NCBI GenBank assembly: GCA_045399315.1
Contig: DAYVGO010000012.1
Coordinates: 62,001 to 126,000, forward strand
Direction: 5' to 3'
DNA: 64,000 nt
Source: Arsenophonus sp045399315
GTDB taxonomy: Bacteria > Pseudomonadota > Gammaproteobacteria > Enterobacterales > Enterobacteriaceae
The position numbers and the translations under genes were made by a program. Shown piece by piece: positions 35,759 to 45,774 of this stretch. Below the pieces are notes generated by a model. It had not been told where the DNA came from and ran no database searches. It saw only the letters and a program-made list of their open reading frames with translations. The first letter of the stretch is position 1; each line of letters opens with the position of its first letter.

Positions 35759-36658
35759 GTGCTGCAAAAAATAAAGATCAAATTACAATATCTATTACCA
35801 AAACAAGCGTTAACACAAATAGCTGGTTGGCTTGCTGATCAAAAAGCGGCAGGACTTACCCAGTTAATGATCAAGCTTTTTGCCAAGTTTTATAAAGTTG
35901 ATATGGCAGAAGCGAAAGAAAGCGAATTTTCGGCTTATACTACCTTCAATGAATTTTTTACTCGCCCATTAAAAGAAAATATTCGCCCTATTGTTGCTGA
36001 TAGCAACCAACTTGCTCTACCGGCCGATGGTGTAATAAACCAATTAGGATCAATTATTGATGATCAGCTCCTACAAGCTAAAGGTCATTCTTACAGTTTA
36101 ACAGCATTATTAGCGGGTAATTATATACTGGCCGATGAGTTTCGTAATGGATTGTTTGTAACTACTTACTTATCTCCACGTGAATATCATCGTGTCCATA
36201 TGCCCTGTGACGGCTTACTAACTGAAATGATATATGTTCCTGGTGATCTCTTTTCCGTTAATCAACTGACTGCAAGCAACGTTCCTAATCTTTTTGCCCG
36301 TAATGAACGTCTGATCTGTATTTTTGAGACATCGTTTGGAAAAATGGCACAAATCCTAATAGGTGCAACGATTGTCGGAAGTATCAATACTAGTTGGTGT
36401 GGCTGTATCAACCATGAACGTGAAGGAATTATCAAACGCTGGACTTATCCAGAAAAAAACAAGATAGGTGCTGTCTACCTGAAAAAAGGCGAAGAGATGG
36501 GAAAATTCAAACTGGGTTCAACTGTCATCAATTTGTTTGAATCTAACTATATCCAATTTAATTCTGTTCTGGCACAAGGAACCGTCACTCGAGTAGGTGA
36601 ATTATTAGCAGAATCAATTTATCCAAATACTACTGAACATAGCAATTCACAAATTTAA
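35759..36658 (+). CDS. psd: Phosphatidylserine decarboxylase proenzyme
   Basis: Membrane-associated pyruvoyl enzyme that makes phosphatidylethanolamine. The GTG at 35759 (MLQKIKIKLQYLLPKQAL) follows AGAGGT and matches the E. coli start. The self-cleavage motif LGST is at 252-255, so S254 becomes the pyruvoyl group. The charge-relay residues D90 and H147 are present at the same positions as in E. coli. At 299 residues it lacks part of the acidic C-terminal tail of the E. coli protein (322), which is not needed for activity. mscM follows after 38 bp. Confidence 0.97.
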   Translation: MLQKIKIKLQYLLPKQALTQIAGWLADQKAAGLTQLMIKLFAKFYKVDMAEAKESEFSAYTTFNEFFTRPLKENIRPIVADSNQLALPADGVINQLGSIIDDQLLQAKGHSYSLTALLAGNYILADEFRNGLFVTTYLSPREYHRVHMPCDGLLTEMIYVPGDLFSVNQLTASNVPNLFARNERLICIFETSFGKMAQILIGATIVGSINTSWCGCINHEREGIIKRWTYPEKNKIGAVYLKKGEEMGKFKLGSTVINLFESNYIQFNSVLAQGTVTRVGELLAESIYPNTTEHSNSQI

Positions 36659-36696
36659 TAAATTGATCTGGATATTTTTTTCTGAGGAATTATATT

Positions 36697-39600
36697 ATGC
36701 GTCTGATAGCCTGCATTCTATTTAGTCTCTTATTCATCACAATACCTGCCTTTGCAGCTATTAATCTTGATGAAATCCAAATTAAAAAAGAGATTAAACA
36801 ACTTCAAGCAAATAAGAATGCAAAAAATGTAGAGATTATTCAGGCATTACAAGCTACTTTAAATTGGCTATCAGAAGCACAAGAATCAGAGAAAAAAGCC
36901 CACACGTATCAAGAAGCAATCAATGATTTCCCTAAAATTATAAAAGAATTACAGCAACAATTTCTTATTGAAAGCAATAAAACTATTACTATACCAACGA
37001 ATATAACTATCCTGGAACTTGAACAACTTATTGTTCAAGCTAGTAGTCAACTACTTGAACAAGGAAAACAAATTCAACAAGAACAAGATAAAAATCGCGA
37101 AATCAGCGACTCTCTTGTAACATTGCCTCAACAATTATTAGAAGCCCGGCGCCTGCTTTCTGACTCTACTGCAAGGCTACAATCTCTTAATGTTCCGGTA
37201 TCTCCTTTAGCTGAAGCACAGTATAACTTAGCACAAGCAGAAGTCGCTGCAAGAAAGGCAAAAACCAATGAACTAGAAATAGCACAACTTTCTGCCAACA
37301 ATCGCCAAGAAATTACTCGCTTACGACTTGAGCTGTTTAAAAAACGTTATCAGCAAATTGATAATCAGCTTCAACAACTCCGCAACCACCTAAACTTTCA
37401 GCGACAACAGAAGGCGCAACTCGCTCTTAAACATACTGGAATGTTAGCAGCTCAAGGCAGAGAACTGCCCAAATTCTTAACGGAACAATTGCAGCTGAAC
37501 CGCAAATTATCACAACGACTTAATGAACAAGCACACAGAATAAATAATATTGAACAGAGGCAACGGCAGACTTCCAGTGATACACTAACCGTTCGCCAAG
37601 CGCTTGGCACAATTCGTGAGCAAGCTCAGTGGTTAAGCGGCTCGACAACTTTGGGTGAAGCATTACGAGCACAGTTATATCATTTGCCAGAAATTCCTAA
37701 AAATCAGCAAATTGATAGAGAAATCATAAACAAACGGGTTGATCGCCTAAAATACCAAGATATGTTGGAAAATCTCAATTCCAGTAATGACGAAAGTGAG
37801 GAAAAACAACCTGAAATAAAAGATTTCACCGCAGAACAAACTCAAATTTATGATTCACTCATCCAAACTCGCAAGGAATTATTAAGCTCACTAATTTCAG
37901 GTTATGACAGTGAAATATTGGAGTTAACCAAGCTCAACGTTGCAGCAACCCAGCTAACAGATGCATTAACAGATATCAAAGATGCCACTCACCGTTATAT
38001 GTTCTGGATCGCTGATAGCGATCCTATAAAACTCAACTATCCAATTACTATAGTAAAAGATCTGACTCGTTTACTATCATTAGATACTTTATCTCAGCTT
38101 AGTGGAGCGATTAAAGTTATTATCGCCACCCAAGATAGTTTGCTATATCTCCTCGCTGCAGTTGCTATCGTCATTTTTAGCATTAGCACTCATCAGCATT
38201 ACAATAATTTTCTTCTTCGCGCCAGCACACGTATTGGCAAAGTAACCCAAGATCGCTTTGCCCTAACCTTACGAACCGTATTTTGGTCTATTCTTATCGC
38301 ACTACCTTTACCTATTTTATGGTCAGCGATTGGATACGGTCTCCAAAGCGCCTGGCAATTCCCAATGGCCACAGCGATTGGTTATGGAGTCAGTGCAACA
38401 ACACCGGTTTTATGGGTTTTTATGATCAGTGCAACTTTTGCCCTGCCAAATGGGTTGTTTATTTCTCATTTTGGTTGGTCAGAAGAAAATGTTAAAAGGG
38501 CAATGCGTTATTATCAACTATCAATTTTTGTCATAGTGCCATTGATGATGGCCTTGATTACTTTTGAATATTATAATGACCGCGAATTCGCCCCAAGTTT
38601 GGGTAGATTATGTTTCTTATTGCTCTGTATTGCGCTAAGTTTGATTACACATAACCTCAAACGGGTAGGTGTACCGCTTTATTTAGATCGCCATGGTTCG
38701 GGTGAAAATGCAATTAGTAATGTATTATGGTTATTACTTATTATTGCTCCCATATTTTCGGCCGTTGCTGCATTATTGGGTTATCTTTCAACCTCCCAAG
38801 AATTATTAGCCAGACTGGAAACCTCTGTCGCAATCTGGTTTTTCTTACTGATTATTTATCATATTATCCGCCGCTGGATGTCTATCCAACGACGTAAAAT
38901 TGCTTTTGAAAGAGCAAAACAGCGTCGTGCTGATATTCTCGCTCAGAGGGCAAAAGATGAAGGTGACAATAATAGTAGTGGTGAAAACTTAGTCGATATA
39001 GAAGAAAGTACGATTGACTTAGATACAATCAGTGCCCAATCGCTGGGTCTAGTACGCTCGATTCTCACTATGGTAGCATTAGTGTCATTAATTTTAATTT
39101 GGTCTGAATTACATTCAGCATTCTCTTTCCTGGAAAATATCCGGCTTTGGAATGTTACTACTACCATTAATGGTGTAGATACCATCCAACCTATCACCCT
39201 AGGTTCTTTATTTATTACCATTCTTATTATTATAATCACTGCACAACTAATAAGAAATTTGCCAGCACTATTGGAACTGGCACTGTTACAACACCTTGAT
39301 TTAACGCCAGGGACTGGTTATGCGATCACTACGTTGACTAAATATACTATTGCCCTTGTTGGTAGCATAGTCGCATTTTCGATGCTTGGTATTGAATGGT
39401 CAAAACTGCAATGGTTAATTGCCGCGATGGGGGTTGGATTAGGTTTTGGTTTACAGGAAATCTTTACCAATATCATTTCAGGTTTGATGATTTTATTTGA
39501 AAAACCGATTCGTATCGGCGATACAGTCACTATTCGTGATTTAACCGGCAGCATTACTAAAATTAATACTAGGGCCACGACCTTGACAGATTGGGATCGC

Positions 39601-40041
39601 AAAGAAATTATTGTTCCCAATAAGGCATTTATTACAGAGCAATTTATTAACTGGTCGTTGTCCGATACCATTACTCGTATTGTCTTAACCATTCCCGCAC
39701 CCGCTGATATAGATAGCGCCAAAATCAGCCAGATCTTACTGAATGCAGCCGAGAAAACTCCAATGATTTTAACTGATCCGGCACCTGAGGTATATCTGGT
39801 TGACATACAACAAGGTATTCAAATCTTTGAATTACGCATCTACGCATCAGAAATGGGACATCGGATGCCTGCTCGACATGAAGTTCATCAAAATATTTTA
39901 GCCAGTTTTGCTCGACACGGGATCACTCTGCCATTCCCACCCTTTCAAGCTCGAATTAATATAGCAAATAATAATTTATTACAAAGTACAACAAAAAAAA
40001 CAACCAGCCGCAATCCGGCGAGAAAAGCCAGAGAATTATAA
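36697..40041 (+). CDS. mscM: Mechanosensitive channel MscM (YjeP, MscK-type)
   Basis: Large MscS-superfamily channel protecting against osmotic downshock. The 1114 residues compare with 1107 in E. coli. Signal peptide at 1-20 (MRLIACILFSLLFITIPAFA), then a periplasmic domain of about 450 residues dominated by coiled coil rich in Q, E, L and K. Multiple membrane spans run from about 475 to 860. The MscS core follows with the pore helix region IAAMGVGLGFGLQEIFTNIISG near 915 and the beta domain GDTVTIRDLTGSITKINTRATTL. The start follows CTGAGGA. It is the last gene of the first conserved block; beyond it the order breaks. Confidence 0.95.
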   Translation: MRLIACILFSLLFITIPAFAAINLDEIQIKKEIKQLQANKNAKNVEIIQALQATLNWLSEAQESEKKAHTYQEAINDFPKIIKELQQQFLIESNKTITIPTNITILELEQLIVQASSQLLEQGKQIQQEQDKNREISDSLVTLPQQLLEARRLLSDSTARLQSLNVPVSPLAEAQYNLAQAEVAARKAKTNELEIAQLSANNRQEITRLRLELFKKRYQQIDNQLQQLRNHLNFQRQQKAQLALKHTGMLAAQGRELPKFLTEQLQLNRKLSQRLNEQAHRINNIEQRQRQTSSDTLTVRQALGTIREQAQWLSGSTTLGEALRAQLYHLPEIPKNQQIDREIINKRVDRLKYQDMLENLNSSNDESEEKQPEIKDFTAEQTQIYDSLIQTRKELLSSLISGYDSEILELTKLNVAATQLTDALTDIKDATHRYMFWIADSDPIKLNYPITIVKDLTRLLSLDTLSQLSGAIKVIIATQDSLLYLLAAVAIVIFSISTHQHYNNFLLRASTRIGKVTQDRFALTLRTVFWSILIALPLPILWSAIGYGLQSAWQFPMATAIGYGVSATTPVLWVFMISATFALPNGLFISHFGWSEENVKRAMRYYQLSIFVIVPLMMALITFEYYNDREFAPSLGRLCFLLLCIALSLITHNLKRVGVPLYLDRHGSGENAISNVLWLLLIIAPIFSAVAALLGYLSTSQELLARLETSVAIWFFLLIIYHIIRRWMSIQRRKIAFERAKQRRADILAQRAKDEGDNNSSGENLVDIEESTIDLDTISAQSLGLVRSILTMVALVSLILIWSELHSAFSFLENIRLWNVTTTINGVDTIQPITLGSLFITILIIIITAQLIRNLPALLELALLQHLDLTPGTGYAITTLTKYTIALVGSIVAFSMLGIEWSKLQWLIAAMGVGLGFGLQEIFTNIISGLMILFEKPIRIGDTVTIRDLTGSITKINTRATTLTDWDRKEIIVPNKAFITEQFINWSLSDTITRIVLTIPAPADIDSAKISQILLNAAEKTPMILTDPAPEVYLVDIQQGIQIFELRIYASEMGHRMPARHEVHQNILASFARHGITLPFPPFQARINIANNNLLQSTTKKTTSRNPARKAREL

Positions 40042-40182
40042 ATTGCTGTTAAAATTTTGCCGTTAAATAAAAGGAAAAAAGTCCCATAAAAATTTAGCAA
40101 AACATATCATATTCAGTTTTAATATAAAAGTAATATTATTTTAATATATAACTGATTTAATCTAGCTATTGTTAATTTATTT

Positions 40183-40965
40183 TTAATCAATTGGAGTAGG
40201 ATACTTTTTAATATAACATTCAGCTAACGCTTCTGCTACTTTCATTTCTTTATCAGAAAACAATTTACCAATCTTATCATGAAACTTTTGACTTTCTTTA
40301 TTACCATTACAAGCTGCGGTTGCTAACCATGCATATGCCTTTTTATTGTCCTTATTAACACCAATCCCTTCTGCATACATCACACCTAAACGATCCTGGG
40401 CTTTAGCATACCCTTGTATTGCTGCTTGTTTGAACCAATAGACGGCTTTTTTATAATCTTTTATCACGCCATTGCCAATGCTATACATTAATCCCAAATT
40501 AAATTGCGCTAATGCATAACCGCCTTTTGCTGCTTGCTCATACCAATATGCCGCTTCCTGTAAATTTCGTTTCACACCTAATCCATGAGCACACATAGTA
40601 GCCATATTACTCTGCGCACGTACATGCTGTTGAATCGCTGACCTTTGGTACCATTCTATTGCCTGATCATAATCACGCCTAACACCAAAACCATTAACAT
40701 ACATGGTAGCGAGCCTAAACTGCGCATCAGCATTACCTGCCTTAGCCGATTTCAAATACCAATCGACTGCTAATTTGGAGTTCTGAGAAATCCCTTGTCC
40801 ACGGAAATATTTTTCGCCTAGTTCATACTGAGCTTTATCATTACCTTGTTCTGCTAATTGCTGTAATTGAGTTATTCTATTAGATTTTGTCTTTTTTATA
40901 TCAGCAGATACTAAGGAACTATAACCCACTATTCCAAGCGTAAATACCAGAATTAATTTTCTCAT
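40183..40965 (-). CDS. Exported Sel1-repeat protein
   Basis: A signal peptide (MRKLILVFTLGIVGYSSLVSA) is followed by five tandem Sel1-like repeats of 36 residues, each with the A-Q-x-x-L-x-x-x-Y/M-x-x-G-x-G-V core (for example AQFNLGLMYSIGNGV and AQDRLGVMYAEGIGV), and a short C-terminal part. Such repeats make alpha-solenoid surfaces for protein binding; the partner cannot be told. Bacterial members are often periplasmic and some act in host interaction. It is not part of either flanking E. coli gene block and sits exactly at their junction, so it is an insertion or a rearranged gene. No conserved ribosome site issue: AAGGAGCT precedes the ATG. Confidence 0.88.
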   Translation of the reverse strand: MRKLILVFTLGIVGYSSLVSADIKKTKSNRITQLQQLAEQGNDKAQYELGEKYFRGQGISQNSKLAVDWYLKSAKAGNADAQFRLATMYVNGFGVRRDYDQAIEWYQRSAIQQHVRAQSNMATMCAHGLGVKRNLQEAAYWYEQAAKGGYALAQFNLGLMYSIGNGVIKDYKKAVYWFKQAAIQGYAKAQDRLGVMYAEGIGVNKDNKKAYAWLATAACNGNKESQKFHDKIGKLFSDKEMKVAEALAECYIKKYPTPID

Positions 40966-41261
40966 ACCGCCAGCTCCTTTTTATAACTAACGCTTCAAAA
41001 ATTATACTAAGATAATAGTTAATCTTAGCATCCTCTTATTTCGCACTATAAAAATCACAAATTAAAAAATAGATTTAAGAAATTTATTTTCCGTAAAATA
41101 AATATAAACCATAATAATTTTCACAAATTAATTATTAACTAGTCTGTTGATATAATTAAAAAAACTGAATTACTTCAGCAAATTAATAATAAATTATTCC
41201 GTTATTTTTTAAAGTGTATTTCCATAAATTTAATTTACATGGTTTTTATTTGTTCCTAATA

Positions 41262-42068
41262 TTAAATACCGCTATAAAGTCGTCGCAAATAATAGGAAAC
41301 GGCTTCTTCTTTATTAGAACCAATAATTTCCATATCAAGCAAACTATCACGTAATAATTGATGTGAATTTTTCATAATGCAGCCTTTTCCCGCCATTGTT
41401 AACATTTCATAATCATTCATTCCGTCACCAAAAGCGATACAATCCTGCAAAGTATAGCCTAATAAATCCGCTACTTGCTTTAGTGCATTCCCTTTAGAAA
41501 CACTGCCATTCATAACCTCAAGGCAATTCTGTAATGAAAAACTAACGTTGACACGATCGCCCCAACGATCTCTGATTCGCTCTTGCAATAACAGTAATTG
41601 TTGATGGTCTTCACAAATAAAATAGACTTTACTCACATCCATCGTCGAAAAATTATCACGATCGAAAAGTTGATAATGAAAAACAGACTCTTGAATGAAT
41701 TCCTTTTGTTCCAGGCTCTCCCGGTTAATTAGCCAAGTATCGCTTGAATAATAGTTTGTCAAAATATTGGGATTATCAAATTCCATTAGACAGAGCTCAT
41801 GAACAATATCAGGATCAACATTATGTTTTAAAATAAGCTCTCCATTCGTATTATGTATCCTAGCACCATTAGATGTGATCATATAAGCATTAATACCTAA
41901 TCCAACCCGTATCTGATCAACATCAATATAGTGGCGACCAGTAGCAAAAATGAAATGAATATTTTTTTCTGCTAATAATTTTAACGTTTCTTTTGTATAA
42001 AGTGGTAAAGTGTGGTCAGGAGATAGTAAAGTACCATCTAAATCTGAAGCAACGACAGCATACCTCAT
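41262..42068 (-). CDS. yigL: HAD-superfamily sugar/pyridoxal phosphate phosphatase YigL
   Basis: Cof-type HAD hydrolase; the E. coli enzyme dephosphorylates pyridoxal phosphate and sugar phosphates, including in the sugar-phosphate stress response. The 268 residues begin MRYAVVASDLDGTLLSPDHTL with the catalytic DLDGT aspartates at residues 9 and 11, the second motif in ATGRHYIDVDQIR, and motif III/IV in SKGNALKQVADLLGYTLQDCIAFGDGMNDYEML. The C terminus YYLRRLYSGI matches too. It follows pldB by 19 bp in a recQ-pldB-yigL unit. Confidence 0.95.
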   Translation of the reverse strand: MRYAVVASDLDGTLLSPDHTLPLYTKETLKLLAEKNIHFIFATGRHYIDVDQIRVGLGINAYMITSNGARIHNTNGELILKHNVDPDIVHELCLMEFDNPNILTNYYSSDTWLINRESLEQKEFIQESVFHYQLFDRDNFSTMDVSKVYFICEDHQQLLLLQERIRDRWGDRVNVSFSLQNCLEVMNGSVSKGNALKQVADLLGYTLQDCIAFGDGMNDYEMLTMAGKGCIMKNSHQLLRDSLLDMEIIGSNKEEAVSYYLRRLYSGI

Positions 42069-42087
42069 TTTTTATCCTTGGTTAATA

Positions 42088-43083
42088 TCAATATTGATCA
42101 AAAAAATCACAAATTGCATTAAGTGCCATCACACGCAATGCATCGTTTTCAAACAGTATTTCGTGGTACGCGCCTTCAATAATTAAAGGTAATTTTTCCC
42201 CTCTTCTTATCTGCATTTTTTGTCGAGCAGCACAAAACTTTTGAATATCCCGATTACTAACAACTTTATCTTCACTAGCTTGCAATATAATAAGCGGAAT
42301 CGAAATTTCTGTCGCTTTTTCAATTAAACTAGTACCAAACTGCAAACTCTCACCGATCCAATGATAAGTTGGACCACCAAGACGTAATTCAGGATAATCG
42401 GCATAATAACGTAAATAACGCCGATAACGTTCATAACTATGGGTCAATACATTAATAATATAGGGCAATGGCTGCCATTTAACGGTTGATATCGCATAAT
42501 CATCGCGGGTATTGGCTCTCGCTTCAGCGCGTTTAATGATAAAATTTGCCAACCAACGTGATACTGGTAAATGAATGCCTATCATTGGAGCACACAAGGC
42601 TGTGGCATTAAAAGTCAGACTATCTCTCAGCAAATAACCAGCGAGAATAGCACCTCCCATTGAGTGGGACAGTGCATAACAGTATTGATAGTGTCGTGGT
42701 TTAATCTCAAGGGTGACAAAGGATGCAAAATCATCAATATAGTCAGCAAATTTTTCTACATGTCCCTTCTGTGGATCAGCTAACATTCTTCCCGATCGGC
42801 CTTGACCACGATGATCAATAATAAAAATATCATAGCCAAGATAATAAAGATCATAAGCTACTTCAGGATATTTCACATAACTTTCACCACGTCCAGGTAA
42901 AATGACAATGGCTTTATTATGTTGAGTAGAACAAAGTTTAATATAACAAATAGGAACATTATCGACACCAATAAATTTGGCCTCATCACGCATTTTCCAA
43001 AAGTCTAAAAGTGGGCCGTTAGCAAAAGCTAAAAACTGAGATTCACGTGTCAACCAACTCGCTTTTAGCATGTCAGGTGTCAT
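42088..43083 (-). CDS. pldB: Lysophospholipase L2
   Basis: Alpha/beta-hydrolase of the inner membrane that cleaves lysophospholipids. The nucleophile elbow is SHSMGGA near residue 145 (AHSMGG in E. coli). IIDHRGQGRSGR lies near residue 93 and the catalytic-histidine region GAYHEILFENDA near residue 305. Length 331 against 340. It lies 14 bp after recQ; the E. coli genes rhtC and rhtB, which stand between them, have been lost cleanly without disturbing the neighbours. Confidence 0.95.
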   Translation of the reverse strand: MTPDMLKASWLTRESQFLAFANGPLLDFWKMRDEAKFIGVDNVPICYIKLCSTQHNKAIVILPGRGESYVKYPEVAYDLYYLGYDIFIIDHRGQGRSGRMLADPQKGHVEKFADYIDDFASFVTLEIKPRHYQYCYALSHSMGGAILAGYLLRDSLTFNATALCAPMIGIHLPVSRWLANFIIKRAEARANTRDDYAISTVKWQPLPYIINVLTHSYERYRRYLRYYADYPELRLGGPTYHWIGESLQFGTSLIEKATEISIPLIILQASEDKVVSNRDIQKFCAARQKMQIRRGEKLPLIIEGAYHEILFENDALRVMALNAICDFFDQY

Positions 43084-43097
43084 AATTATTCCTCAAC

Positions 43098-44924
43098 TCA
43101 TTCAAAACCTGCCAGATGATCACGAATTAATACCATGAATGCATCGCCAAAACGCGCTAATTTTCTTTGACCTACGCCGTTGATCAACAGTAATTCATAC
43201 GACTGGACAGGACATCGCTCCGCCATCTCGATTAAAGTGGCATCATTAAAAACCACAAAAGGTGGAATATTTTCTTCAGTAGCAATAACTTTTCGCAATT
43301 GGCGTAATTTAGCAAATAATTTCTTATCATAATGGCTTTTATAGTTTTTATTTTGCTGATTACGGCTTTTTTTCGAGAAAGTTCTAGCAACAGCAAGCTG
43401 CAATGGCACCTCTCCACGCAGTATCGGACGAGCGGCCTCTGTTAATTGTAATGCTGAAAAATGGGCAATATTTTGGCTTACCAACCCCATATGAATAAGT
43501 TGCCGACAAACACTAACCCAATGTTCATGACTCTGCTCTTTACCTAAACCATAGACTGGCAACTTATCATGGCCAAATTCACGAATACGTTGATGATTAG
43601 CACCACACAAAATTTCAACAATATAACCGATACCAAAACGCTGTCCAGTCCGATAAATACAAGAAAGTGCTTTCTGAGCATCAATCAAACCATCATAACG
43701 CTTTGGTGGATCTAAACAGATGTCGCAATTACCACAAGGTTGCTGCCGATTTTCACCAAAATAATTTAACAATACCAGGCGACGACATGTTTGCGCTTCG
43801 GCAAAAGCGCTCATGGCATTCAATTTGTGGTGTTCAACCTCTTGCAAGTGTCCAGCAAGCTTTTCCTCCAAGCAACGACGCAACCAAGTTAAATCGACAG
43901 GATCATAAAATAAGATGGCTTCCGCAGCTAAGCCATCACGCCCAGCTCTACCTGTTTCTTGATAATAGGATTCTATATTGCGTGCAATATCAAAATGGAC
44001 AACAAAACGGACATTAGATTTATTAATACCCATCCCAAATGCTACCGTTGCCACTACTACTTGCAAATCATCTTTTTGAAAAGCATCCTGTACTTTAGCA
44101 CGTTGTGTATTATCCAGCCCAGCATGATAAGCCGCAACGCTTAAACCTCGTTTATGTAATCGCTCAGCGGTCTCTTCAGTTTTATTACGACTATTACAAT
44201 AAACAATTCCACTGTTACCTTTTTGCCCTTTAATAAAAAACCACAGCTGATCAAGCGACTTATACTTTTCTACTAAAGTGTAACGAATATTAGGTCGATC
44301 AAAGCTGCTAATATGAACAAGAGGTGCACGCAGTTCAAGCCAGTGTATAATGTCATTACGCGTTGTTTGATCCGCTGTGGCCGTTAAGGCAATAACCGGT
44401 AACTGAGGAAAACGACGCCGCAATTGCCCTAATGCCCGATATTCAGGACGAAAATCATGTCCCCATTGTGAAATACAGTGAGCTTCATCGACTGCTAATA
44501 AAGCAGGATTTAGCTTCGGCAATTGTTCGAGAAAATTATCCATGACCAATCGCTCTGGGGCGATATAAAGCAATTTTATTTTGCCTTGCCAGCAATGCTC
44601 AATTATCTGCTTTTGCTGTTGCCCAGTCTGCGTAGAATTAAGATAACTGGCTTCAATACCACACTGAGAAAGTTGATCAACTTGATCTTTCATCAAAGAA
44701 ATCAGTGGTGAAACCACTATTGTCAAGCCAGGTAAAATTAAAGCTGGTATTTGATAACAGAGAGACTTTCCGCCACCTGTTGGCATGACGACCAAACAAT
44801 CTCGCTTTGACAGTATAGTATTAATAATTTGCTCTTGGCCTAGCCGAAATTGCTGATAACCAAAAATCTCCTGTAACACTTGCCTGGCCGGTGACGTCAT
44901 ATTGATAATTTTCGCAATAGACAC
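43098..44924 (-). CDS. recQ: ATP-dependent DNA helicase RecQ
   Basis: 3'-5' helicase of the RecF recombination pathway and illegitimate-recombination control. GTG 44924 follows AAGGA and gives 608 residues (E. coli 609). The order is: helicase lobe 1 with MPTGGGKSLCYQ (Walker A) near 50 and DEAHCISQWGHDFRP near 146; lobe 2 with AYHAGL and the QETGRAGRDG arginine-finger motif; the zinc-binding cysteines (CRRL, CGNCDIC) near 380-400; the winged helix; and the HRDC domain near 530-600 (LRKVIATEENIPPFVVFNDATL). All motifs are intact. Confidence 0.97.
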   Translation of the reverse strand: MSIAKIINMTSPARQVLQEIFGYQQFRLGQEQIINTILSKRDCLVVMPTGGGKSLCYQIPALILPGLTIVVSPLISLMKDQVDQLSQCGIEASYLNSTQTGQQQKQIIEHCWQGKIKLLYIAPERLVMDNFLEQLPKLNPALLAVDEAHCISQWGHDFRPEYRALGQLRRRFPQLPVIALTATADQTTRNDIIHWLELRAPLVHISSFDRPNIRYTLVEKYKSLDQLWFFIKGQKGNSGIVYCNSRNKTEETAERLHKRGLSVAAYHAGLDNTQRAKVQDAFQKDDLQVVVATVAFGMGINKSNVRFVVHFDIARNIESYYQETGRAGRDGLAAEAILFYDPVDLTWLRRCLEEKLAGHLQEVEHHKLNAMSAFAEAQTCRRLVLLNYFGENRQQPCGNCDICLDPPKRYDGLIDAQKALSCIYRTGQRFGIGYIVEILCGANHQRIREFGHDKLPVYGLGKEQSHEHWVSVCRQLIHMGLVSQNIAHFSALQLTEAARPILRGEVPLQLAVARTFSKKSRNQQNKNYKSHYDKKLFAKLRQLRKVIATEENIPPFVVFNDATLIEMAERCPVQSYELLLINGVGQRKLARFGDAFMVLIRDHLAGFE

Positions 44925-45178
44925 TGATATCCTTAATAAACGTGGCTAATCAATTTTGATAACAAGCGGTAAATAAATACATGCTACATCACTCTGGTAA
45001 GAATTACAGCATATCATTACTTTCCGTTATAAAATTAACGCATTAGAACAAAAAATGGTCACTCCTGTTAAATAGCAATTTATTTTTTCAGTTTATGAAA
45101 CAAATCATAGAAAGACCGTCAATCTTTGCATAATATTAATTGTTGATTAACATAATATCTAAAATATAAAGAATATTT

Positions 45179-45649
45179 ATGAATGTGCCTACCTTTACCT
45201 TAGACGAAGCATTGGAACTTGTCGTTGCAAAATTTTTCCATGAAATGCCTTTCAACAGATTATTAGGTCTTGAGGTATTATCGTTTGATAAAACTCAGAC
45301 CAAGTTAATTTTTAATAATAAACCTGAATTGATAGGAAACTATGAACAACAGATATTACACGGTGGTGTTATTGCTGCAGTGTTGGATGTTGCTAGCGGC
45401 TTAATTTGTATTAGTGATATGTTAAATCGGATGACTTCATTTTCAAAAGAAAGGCTCAGAAAACGCTTAGCGACCATTGGTACTATTGATTTAAATATTA
45501 ATTACTTGCGTCCAGGTCATGGTAAAAAATTTATTGCCAGTGCAGAAGTTATTCGCACTGGCAATAAGATCTCAGTTGCACGAGCTGAATTATATAATGA
45601 AGAAAATAAACATATCGCCACTGGCATAGCCACTTACTTAGTGGGGTAA
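45179..45649 (+). CDS. yigI: Hotdog-fold thioesterase YigI
   Basis: Member of the PaaI-type hotdog thioesterase family; in E. coli a medium- to long-chain acyl-CoA thioesterase. 156 residues against 155. Key segments match E. coli: MPFNRLLGLEV, then LHGGVIAAVLDVASGL (active-site HGG with downstream aspartate) and TIDLNINYLRPGHGKKF. The C terminus HIATGIATYLVG is conserved. It is divergent from recQ; the E. coli neighbours pldA (toward recQ) and rarD (toward corA) are missing. Confidence 0.93.
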   Translation: MNVPTFTLDEALELVVAKFFHEMPFNRLLGLEVLSFDKTQTKLIFNNKPELIGNYEQQILHGGVIAAVLDVASGLICISDMLNRMTSFSKERLRKRLATIGTIDLNINYLRPGHGKKFIASAEVIRTGNKISVARAELYNEENKHIATGIATYLVG

Positions 45650-45774
45650 TATAAAGATAATCCAGCTAACCACCGATAGTAAAAATCTGTTTTAAGCTAA
45701 CTACATGAAAGCTTATGTTATCAGCTTGCTATTGCAATCCGCTCACCATACATATCTTTAATCATCAAATAAAC

